A stretch of 8,457 nt of DNA from Desulfobacterales bacterium. Lineage in GTDB: Bacteria > Desulfobacterota > Desulfobacteria > Desulfobacterales > Desulfobacteraceae. The notes under the pieces were generated by a model, which saw only the letters and a list, made by a program, of their open reading frames with translations, was not told where the DNA came from and ran no database searches. The stretch spans positions 1 through 8,457 of the forward strand of contig JAKSBM010000227.1 in NCBI GenBank assembly GCA_022361135.1, read 5' to 3'. The position numbers were made by a program, and so were the translations under genes. Positions 1 through 5,306 of the stretch are shown here, piece by piece; position 1 is the first letter of the stretch, and every line of letters starts with the position of its first letter.

Positions 1-1
1 C

Positions 2-838
2 GGTAGCGGCAAGTCGACATTGGGCAGAGCAATCCTGCGCCTGGTGCCTATTACCAGTGGCCACATGCGCTTCGACAAGCATGAGCTCACGGGACTGGGC
101 CCGGCTGAGTTGAAGCCTATTCGCCGCCACATGCAGATGATCGTCCAGTACCCTTTCGCCAGTCTCAATCCCCGCATGACCGTGTACGATACCCTGGCCG
201 AGCCCCTGTTACTGCATCGCATCGTGGACAAGCAGGGTCTGGATGCCGCCGTATTCGAACTCATGGACTCGGTGGGCCTGAGCCGGGAAAGTGTATTGCG
301 TTACCCCCATGAATTTTCCGGTGGCCAGCGTCAGCGTATCGCCATCGGCCGGGCCATCGCCACCAAGCCCCGTTTCATTATCGCCGACGAACCCGTCTCC
401 GCCCTGGATGTAACCATCCAGGCACAGATTCTCGATTTGATTTTGGCTCTTAAAGAAGAGATGAATACTGCTGTGATGATGATTACCCACGACCTGGGCG
501 TTGTGGCCGAGACCACCCAGCAGGTAAATGTGATGTATGCCGGTCGCATTGTGGAGCAGGGGCTGGCCAGGGAAATTTTTGCCCATCCCCGGCATCCCTA
601 TACCCGTAGCCTTCTGGCTGCTGTTCCTCGATTGGGGGAGAAAAGTCGAAGGGGCCGGCGGCGCCTCCAGGAAATTCCAGGCATTGTCCCCAGTCTTTTT
701 GATATGCCCCGGGGGTGCAGTTTTAGCCCTCGCTGCCCCCTGGCAAGCGCCCGGTGCCGGGAGTGTATGCCCGACCTCCGTGATTTGGATTCCCGTACCC
801 GGGTTCGTTGTCATTTGATATCGGAGGGTGAGATATGA
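2..838 (+). CDS. Oligopeptide/dipeptide ABC transporter ATP-binding protein, 5'-truncated, F/D mosaic
   Basis: Cytoplasmic ATPase subunit of a peptide/nickel-type ABC importer; it would pair with the next gene's product to power a two-permease channel. The window opens inside the Walker A motif (GSGKST, codons from position 2), so about 45 N-terminal residues are missing and the TTG at 20 is not a real start. 278 residues are visible: Q-loop Gln (codon 146) in the unusual context VQYP instead of FQDP, signature SGGQRQR (from 317), Walker B FIIADE (374-391), H-loop His (codon 488). The C-terminal oligopeptide-transporter domain has cysteines at codons 716, 734, 755 and 809 (C-x5-C-x6-C-x17-C), the pattern that binds a [4Fe-4S] cluster in DppD/OppD homologues. 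By position it is the OppD slot, and the part after about 415 reads OppD-like (MYAGRIVE, IPGIVPSL), but the part before reads OppF-like (STLGRAILRL, SLNPRMT, SGGQRQR). All ATPase motifs are intact, so it is probably functional. Its stop overlaps the next start (ATGA, 835-838). Confidence 0.93.
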   Translation, partial: GSGKSTLGRAILRLVPITSGHMRFDKHELTGLGPAELKPIRRHMQMIVQYPFASLNPRMTVYDTLAEPLLLHRIVDKQGLDAAVFELMDSVGLSRESVLRYPHEFSGGQRQRIAIGRAIATKPRFIIADEPVSALDVTIQAQILDLILALKEEMNTAVMMITHDLGVVAETTQQVNVMYAGRIVEQGLAREIFAHPRHPYTRSLLAAVPRLGEKSRRGRRRLQEIPGIVPSLFDMPRGCSFSPRCPLASARCRECMPDLRDLDSRTRVRCHLISEGEI

Positions 839-1830
839 AATCAGAGACCATGGAATCCCCCCTGCTTCAATTGGAAGATCTCTGTGTACGGTTCCCGGTT
901 AAAGGTGGAACTGTCCATGCGGTGAACCATGTTTCCCTGGCTCTTAAAAGGGGGGAAACCCTGGGCATTGTGGGGGAAAGCGGTTGTGGTAAGACCACCA
1001 CCGGCCTATCCATTGTGAATTTGGTCACCCCCAGCCAGGGGCGGATTTACTTTAAGGGGGAGGATATTACCCACATGGATCGCCTTCCCCGGGGGCGGCA
1101 GATGGCCCTTCGTAAAGAAATTCAGGTGATTTTCCAGGATCCATTTTCTTCCCTTAATCCCCGGATGACCCTGTATAAAACCCTGTACGAACCCATGGCT
1201 ATCCACAAAATGGGGCCCCCTGCCCAGATGAAGGATCGTGTGGCTTACCTTTTGGAAAAGGTGGGGCTAACCCCGGCCCAGTGGCATCGGTATCCCCATG
1301 AATTTTCCGGGGGGCAACGGCAGCGCATCGGCATTGCCCGGGCCCTTTGCCTTAATCCGGATCTCATCATCGGGGATGAACCCGTTTCAGCCCTGGACGT
1401 CAGTATCCAGGCACAGATCATCAATTTGCTCATGGATTTGCAGCGGGAGTTCGATCTTTCCTATGTTTTTATTTCCCATGATTTGGCTGTGGTGGAGCAC
1501 ATTGCCGATACCATTGCCGTGATGTACCTGGGGCGGATCATGGAAACAGCGCCCTATCAATGCCTTTATCAGTCTCCTGCCCATCCCTATACCCGGGCGC
1601 TTTTATCGGCTGTTCCCCTGCCGGATCCCGAAATTCGAAGGGAGCGAACTTACCTTGGGGGGGATGTTCCAAGCCCCCGGCATCCACCGGAGGGTTGTGT
1701 CTTTCACCCCCGCTGCCCAGATGTCCGGGAAATTTGCCGAATCCGTCGTCCCCGGTTGCAGAATTTGGGTGACGGCCATTGGGTCGCCTGCCATTTTTCA
1801 ACCCCTAACTTAGAAAGGAACAGCCAATGA
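835..1830 (+). CDS. OppF/DppF-type oligopeptide/dipeptide ABC transporter ATP-binding protein
   Basis: Second ATPase of the peptide-type ABC importer, acting on the cytoplasmic face with the upstream ATPase. The 331 residues match the usual family length. Walker A is GESGCGKT (47-54), Q-loop Gln101 in FQDPFSSLNPR, signature SGGQRQR (158-164), Walker B LIIGDE (177-182), H-loop His215 in FISHD. The C-terminal domain has GCVFHPRC (287-294) with cysteines 288, 294, 301 and 319, the same C-x5-C-x6-C-x17-C spacing as the upstream ATPase and consistent with a [4Fe-4S] site. VMYLGRIME and the VPSPRHPPEGC region are typical of the F subunit. The start is well supported: GGAGG at 823-827 lies 7 nt before ATG 835, and the ATGA overlap indicates translational coupling. 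The 3' end overlaps the ProC-like gene by another ATGA (1827-1830). The sequence does not fix the substrate (dipeptide, oligopeptide, nickel chelate or modified amino acid). Permeases and binding protein are not in the window. Confidence 0.96.
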   Translation: MKSETMESPLLQLEDLCVRFPVKGGTVHAVNHVSLALKRGETLGIVGESGCGKTTTGLSIVNLVTPSQGRIYFKGEDITHMDRLPRGRQMALRKEIQVIFQDPFSSLNPRMTLYKTLYEPMAIHKMGPPAQMKDRVAYLLEKVGLTPAQWHRYPHEFSGGQRQRIGIARALCLNPDLIIGDEPVSALDVSIQAQIINLLMDLQREFDLSYVFISHDLAVVEHIADTIAVMYLGRIMETAPYQCLYQSPAHPYTRALLSAVPLPDPEIRRERTYLGGDVPSPRHPPEGCVFHPRCPDVREICRIRRPRLQNLGDGHWVACHFSTPNLERNSQ

Positions 1831-2663
1831 ATACACCCCATGGGGATTTCAGATCTGATTCCGATTCATATCCGAGCGGGGGCGTTATCCGCCGAATCGG
1901 TTTCATCGGCGCCGGCCACATTGCCGGATATATGCTCAACGGATTCATGCGATCCGGGGATTTTTTATCCTTTACCCTGGCCGACCCGGATCCGGATCGA
2001 TGTCAACAATTGGTTTGGGAACATGGCTGTGTGACCACCCAGGATAATCAGGAGGCGGTGACGGGAATGGATTTGGTGATCCTGGCCGTCCGGCCCGTGG
2101 ATTTGGAGGCGGCATTGGCCGGGTTGGTTTTTTCCCCGGACCAGGTGGTGGCCTCGGTGGTGGCCGGGGCCGGTCTGGACCGTCTTTCTCCCTTGGTTGC
2201 ACCGGCCAGGGCTGTCCGTGTGCTGCCCATTGCCTGTGCCGTGGTGAATCGGAGTCCGGTTCTCATCCATCCCCCCTTGAAATCGGTGGAACATTTTTTT
2301 TCCCGGTTGGGGCGGGTCCATGTTTTGACGGATGAATCCGCCTTCACCCCGGGAACGGCCCTGGTGGGGGCACTTTTTGCCTGGATGATGCCCTTGATGG
2401 AGGGCATGGCCCAGTGGACCGAGGACCAGGGCATTGATCCGGAAACCTCCCGGGATTTGGTGGTGGAAACCATTGAAGGGGCCTGTGCCATGGCCCGGTT
2501 TCAACGGGAGTTGAGCCTGGAGGATATTTGGAAAACCCTGGCCACCCCTGGGGGCATTTCCCAACGGGGGGCGGACGTTTTAAACGAAGCCGGAGCATTC
2601 CAGGCCTTTTGTACGGCCCTGGCGACGGTAACCCGAAAGATGGAAGCGGAAAATGAGCATTAA
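1827..2663 (+). CDS. Divergent pyrroline-5-carboxylate reductase (ProC)-family oxidoreductase
   Basis: 278-residue NAD(P)-dependent oxidoreductase with the ProC layout: N-terminal Rossmann fold starting IGFIGAGHIAG (GxIGxG at residues 25-30), AVRP at 87-90 in the position of the family AVKP, and a helical dimerisation domain ending in TPGGISQRGADVL (240-252), corresponding to the family S/TPGGTT block. Canonical ProC makes L-proline from pyrroline-5-carboxylate, but key substrate-side motifs differ here: the family MPNTPA block is LPIACA (133-138), the SGSGPAY block is replaced by TPGTALVGALF (174-184), and the threonine after PGG is Ile244-Ser245. The cofactor half is conserved and the substrate half is not, which suggests reduction of a different imine or keto compound. 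About 20 residues precede the first strand. An AAAGGAA sequence (1814-1820) 6 nt upstream supports ATG 1827. The gene is wedged between the ATPase (ATGA overlap) and the cobalamin protein (11-nt overlap), so it probably works in their pathway rather than in housekeeping proline synthesis. Confidence 0.88.
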   Translation: MNTPHGDFRSDSDSYPSGGVIRRIGFIGAGHIAGYMLNGFMRSGDFLSFTLADPDPDRCQQLVWEHGCVTTQDNQEAVTGMDLVILAVRPVDLEAALAGLVFSPDQVVASVVAGAGLDRLSPLVAPARAVRVLPIACAVVNRSPVLIHPPLKSVEHFFSRLGRVHVLTDESAFTPGTALVGALFAWMMPLMEGMAQWTEDQGIDPETSRDLVVETIEGACAMARFQRELSLEDIWKTLATPGGISQRGADVLNEAGAFQAFCTALATVTRKMEAENEH

Positions 2664-4440
2664 GATGGAAATAAATGGGCAGATGGATGAATGGATGGCA
2701 GATTTAAGCCCCTTGGAATTGCCCGGTTCCCGCAAGGTCTTTGACCGGTCCAGAGAATTGGCCGCGGACACCTCCATTGGCCGGACCCGTTTTATGGACA
2801 AAGCCGGTGTTTCCTCGGAAGCCGAATTCAAGGAAATCTGCATCCGGGAGGGGCGGATCACCTTCCATGCCCATGTGGGGCTCAACGATTGGGAGGCCAC
2901 GGCCCAGGCCCTGGACCATCTGGAGCGGGCATCGGCCGACGGCCGATTTTCCCTCCACCGGGCCGGAATCTGCCTGGATCGCCGCATGGCCCTGCCCCGA
3001 TCTTACTGGGACAGGGTTCCGGCGGAAACCGGGCCCATGCTCACCCATGACACCCAATGGGCCGCACTGGGCCAGGCTTCGGCCATCCAACCCCACATGG
3101 GGGATTTCATGATCGGCTTCCCCGCCTCGGTGACCAATACGGCGGCCGCCCTCACCGCCGGGGTGACCACCATTGGGAACCTTTCCCAGTTTTTTTCCAT
3201 GGAGGCGCCCCTGTGGAAGGACCGGGCTGCCACCAGTTTTGAAACCGCCACGGCCATGGCCCTCATGGGTTGCTTCCGGGGGCAGGGAGCCCTCATGCAT
3301 TCCTACCTGGAAGATGGATTCGGCGCCCTGTTTTATGACTGCACCACCATGGCCGGTTGGGCCCTGTTGGAAAAATATATTGTGGAGGAATTGTTGGGGG
3401 CCCGGATTTCCCATTGCATTGGCGGATTGACTTCGGATCCGGTGAAGCGGGCCGGCTGGGTTTTTGCCTTGGATGAGATCCACGACCACGCCTGCCTGGG
3501 ATCCATGATTTACGGGGACACCATTTCATTTACCCGGGATCCCATGGTCAATGCCGGCCTGGTGGGAGAATACCTGCTATGGGATATCCTGGCCCAATTG
3601 GAATGCCCCACGGGCCATGCGGTTCTGCCCCTGCCACTGACAGAGGGGATCCGCATCCCCAGCCTGGAAGAAATCCAGGAGGCCCAGATCCTGGGAGCAC
3701 GCACCGAGGCCACGGCCCGCCGTCTCCATGCCCATGTGGACTTTTCATCGGCCCGGGCCTTTGCCCGTCGGGTGGTGAAGGGCGGGAAACAGGTGTTTTC
3801 CAATGCCGTGGACGGCCTCAAGGACATGGGGGTGGATCTGCGGGATCCCGTGGCCCTGCTCTACGTGCTCAAGACCATGGGGGCGGCCCGCTTTGAAACT
3901 TGGTTCGGGGCCGGGGTGCCCGATGCCGATGCAGCCCGGGGCCGGGCACCGGTGATCCCCACCGATGTTTTCGAGATGTCCCTGGCCCGGCTGGAGGAGC
4001 ATCGTCCCCTTTTCCTGGAACCAGAGCACCGGGCTTTGCTTGAAGAACGCAACCTGGTCATTGCCAGTTCAGATGTCCACGAGCATGCGGTGTTGATTTT
4101 GGAGCGCCTTTGCCGGGAAGCCGGTGCAAGGGTCCATTACCTGGGGGTGGAAAAGGATCCCGACCAGGTGGCCCGAGCCGCCATGGAGTTGGGAGCCGAT
4201 GGGGTTTTCCTCAGCACCCACAACGGCATGGCCCTGGAATATGCCCGAAAATTGAAGCAGGAGCTGGCCGTCCGGGATGGGGCCCATCTTCCCGTGGTCT
4301 TTGGCGGGGTGCTCAATCAAAAGACCGAGACCTCGGAGTTGCCCGTGGACGTGTCCCGGGAGATCTCGGATCTGGGATTTATAGCCCATGGCCGGCTAAA
4401 ACCCCAGTTGATGGATCATCTAAAAGCCCATTTAACCTGA
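2653..4440 (+). CDS. Cobalamin-binding-domain protein, putative B12-dependent mutase of unknown substrate
   Basis: 595-residue single-chain protein. The C-terminal ~130 residues (about 466-595) are a B12-binding Rossmann-like domain: the His-ligand motif is SDVHEHA (473-479, His476 the expected lower cobalt ligand), the second-loop serine is in FLSTHNG (519-525), and VVFGG (548-552) is the third signature. The family motif DxHxxG reads DxHxxA here. No helical cap of the methionine-synthase type is seen directly before the domain, which favours an adenosylcobalamin isomerase over a methyltransferase. I do not recognise the N-terminal ~440 residues; they contain conserved-looking stretches such as THDTQWAALGQ (131-141), GFPASVTNTAAALTAG (155-170), VTTIGNLSQFF (171-181) and CIGGLTSDPVKRAGW (255-269), compatible with a TIM-barrel catalytic domain like that of glutamate mutase E. 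Length and domain order resemble single-chain carbon-skeleton mutases such as 2-methyleneglutarate mutase, but that is only a hypothesis. ATG 2653 lies inside the ProC-like gene with GGAAG at 2642-2646, indicating coupling. No reactivase or small mutase subunit is in the window. Confidence 0.82.
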   Translation: MSIKMEINGQMDEWMADLSPLELPGSRKVFDRSRELAADTSIGRTRFMDKAGVSSEAEFKEICIREGRITFHAHVGLNDWEATAQALDHLERASADGRFSLHRAGICLDRRMALPRSYWDRVPAETGPMLTHDTQWAALGQASAIQPHMGDFMIGFPASVTNTAAALTAGVTTIGNLSQFFSMEAPLWKDRAATSFETATAMALMGCFRGQGALMHSYLEDGFGALFYDCTTMAGWALLEKYIVEELLGARISHCIGGLTSDPVKRAGWVFALDEIHDHACLGSMIYGDTISFTRDPMVNAGLVGEYLLWDILAQLECPTGHAVLPLPLTEGIRIPSLEEIQEAQILGARTEATARRLHAHVDFSSARAFARRVVKGGKQVFSNAVDGLKDMGVDLRDPVALLYVLKTMGAARFETWFGAGVPDADAARGRAPVIPTDVFEMSLARLEEHRPLFLEPEHRALLEERNLVIASSDVHEHAVLILERLCREAGARVHYLGVEKDPDQVARAAMELGADGVFLSTHNGMALEYARKLKQELAVRDGAHLPVVFGGVLNQKTETSELPVDVSREISDLGFIAHGRLKPQLMDHLKAHLT

Positions 4441-4465
4441 AATTTTTTATAGAAACCCAATGATG

Positions 4466-4471
4466 AAGGAG
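4466..4471 (+). promoter_or_regulatory. Ribosome binding site that decides the start of the GGCT-like gene
   Basis: AAGGAG lies 9 nt before ATG 4481. The in-frame ATGs at 4460 and 4463 fall upstream of or against this site and have no purine-rich sequence of their own (the preceding bases are AT-rich, TTTTTTATAGAAACCC). Starting at 4481 also places the family hallmark YGSN at residues 6-9, the normal position in gamma-glutamylcyclotransferase-like proteins. Confidence 0.75.
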
Positions 4472-4480
4472 ACCCAAGCA

Positions 4481-4930
4481 ATGTACCATTTTGGTTACGG
4501 CTCAAACCTGAGTACGGCCTATACCCAGGAGATGCTTCCCAGTGCAAAATTTGTGATGAAAGCCTTTGTTCCCAATTACTCGGTCCAATTTCAGTTCTGG
4601 TCCAAGGTGAGAAACGGCGGCCTGAGCAACATTGTGCCGGACATGGGGAAGATGGTCCACGGCGTTCTTTTTGAGGTGCCGGAGGAGGAAATGGTTGCCC
4701 TGGATACCCTGGAAGGTGCCTATGTGGGCCAATACTACCGCAAAACTCTCCTCACCGTGGGGGAGGATGGGGTGATTTATCCGGCCGATATCTACCGGGT
4801 CATCGATCCCCAGGGGCCCTATCCCCCGTCCAAGGGCTATGTGAAAATCATGCTGGACGGCGCCCGTGAGCACGGGCTGGCTCCTGAATATATTCAAATG
4901 ATTGAAAAACTGTATTCCGACGGGGTGTAG
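4481..4930 (+). CDS. Gamma-glutamylcyclotransferase (GGCT/AIG2-like) family protein
   Basis: 149-residue small cytosolic protein of the GGCT-like fold. Family members cleave gamma-glutamyl amino acids or amines and release 5-oxoproline. The N-terminus reads MYHFGYGSNL, with the substrate-binding YGSN loop at residues 6-9; the expected catalytic glutamate is Glu78 in LDTLEGA (74-80), followed by QYYRK (84-88), where the family has its conserved aromatic pair; GVLFEV (61-66) is the central strand. The longer reading from ATG 4460 adds seven residues and is less likely (see the ribosome binding site). The gene lies 40 nt behind the cobalamin gene with no visible terminator between them and just before a strong terminator-like hairpin, so it is probably the last gene of the operon. 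That context suggests the imported or processed compound carries a gamma-glutamyl group, or that the enzyme clears a by-product. Substrate specificity cannot be read from the sequence. Confidence 0.85.
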   Translation: MYHFGYGSNLSTAYTQEMLPSAKFVMKAFVPNYSVQFQFWSKVRNGGLSNIVPDMGKMVHGVLFEVPEEEMVALDTLEGAYVGQYYRKTLLTVGEDGVIYPADIYRVIDPQGPYPPSKGYVKIMLDGAREHGLAPEYIQMIEKLYSDGV

Positions 4931-4951
4931 CAGCCTTCGCCCCTTGGACAT

Positions 4952-5013
4952 TGGGATTTCCCGGAAGCGCCTATATCAATGAATTGTTGCCTAAGGGGAA
5001 TCCCATTTTTTTT
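4952..5013 (+). terminator. Intrinsic-type terminator after the GGCT-like gene
   Basis: TGGGATTTCCC (4952-4962) pairs with GGGGAATCCCA (4995-5005) over 11 positions with one G-U wobble, followed directly by eight T (5006-5013). The loop of 32 nt is longer than usual but contains a small CAAT-GA-ATTG hairpin. It starts 22 nt after the stop codon at 4930 and would end the operon transcript. Confidence 0.65.
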
Positions 5014-5255
5014 AAAGGCCATGGAGAACCTGCCGTGGCCATGAAGTTTCAATTCTCCAGCTTAATTCGGGAGAATCTCCCCTTATTATAGGATCTGCTC
5101 CCTCTAAGAGAGGGCTTCGCCCATGGATCATTCGGGGGCACCATAAAATGGGCTTCAATTCAATCTCCCCTTGTTTTCGTGACCTGCCGTTGATAAGGAT
5201 CAAAAAGCTATTCTGAAATATCCATTGGACATCGTTTATGTGACCGGGAAAATCG
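5014..5255. other. Non-coding intergenic region rich in short hairpins and partial repeats
   Basis: No convincing gene is seen between the terminator and the DUF748 gene. The stretch contains perfect short inverted repeats: ATTCTCC/GGAGAAT (5052-5058 with 5070-5076), GGGAGA-A-TCTCCC (5069-5081), CCCTCT-AAG-AGAGGG (5100-5114), GGGC-TTC-GCCC (5112-5122) and GCCCAT/ATGGGC (5119-5124 with 5148-5153). Several share bases and cannot form together. The - strand stays open for 90 codons across 5012-5284, but it has no ribosome site or family resemblance and crosses these hairpins. The promoter of the downstream gene presumably lies here, but no clear -35/-10 pair stands out. It could be a folded leader, a decayed repeat element or an old gene remnant. 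Confidence 0.5.
5061..5172 (+). repeat. Imperfect direct repeat pair in the intergenic region
   Basis: Copy one (5061-5084) reads CTTAATTC, then GGGAG, then AATCTCCCCTT. Copy two (5153-5172) reads CTTCAATTC followed directly by AATCTCCCCTT. The shared 11-mer AATCTCCCCTT is exact (5074-5084 and 5162-5172). Other short repeats in the same area are TTCAATTC (5048-5055, 5154-5161) and GGGCTTC (5112-5118, 5150-5156). This suggests a degenerate duplication or a repeat-family element. Confidence 0.5.
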
Positions 5256-5295
5256 TTGAATGTCGCATGTGGTGAGGGACGCACATGGCGGAAAA

Positions 5296-5301
5296 AAGGG
5301 G
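5296..5301 (+). promoter_or_regulatory. Ribosome binding site that decides the start of the DUF748 gene
   Basis: AAGGGG lies 5 nt before ATG 5307. The same frame is open back to a TTG at 5256, but that start has no good ribosome site and would put 17 polar and charged residues (including two Trp/Cys-containing stretches) before the short cytosolic tail and membrane anchor, which is not needed by the family. Confidence 0.65.
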
Positions 5302-5306
5302 ATGGA

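Noticed and set aside
2294..2301. Run of eight T inside the ProC-like gene as a slippage or phase-variation site
   Set aside because: The frame is intact on both sides, and a single T8 tract is not enough to claim contingency behaviour.
2704..3489. Open frame on the - strand (261 codons) opposite the cobalamin gene
   Set aside because: Its composition is Gly/Pro/His-rich with no motif, and it is antisense to a coding region with clear family signatures. Treated as a shadow.
2653..4440. Methionine-synthase or corrinoid methyltransferase identity for the cobalamin protein
   Set aside because: No helical cap is seen before the B12 domain, and the N-terminal part lacks recognisable homocysteine, pterin or MttB-type features; an isomerase-type role fits better but is unproven.
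5190..5219. Possible promoter TTGATA with a downstream AT-rich stretch before the DUF748 gene
   Set aside because: The -35 match is good, but no convincing -10 occurs at 16-18 nt spacing (CTGAAA or TGAAAT). Too weak to annotate.
5012..5284. 90-codon open frame on the - strand in the intergenic region
   Set aside because: No ribosome site, no recognisable family, and it runs through several inverted repeats; kept only as a possible decayed remnant.
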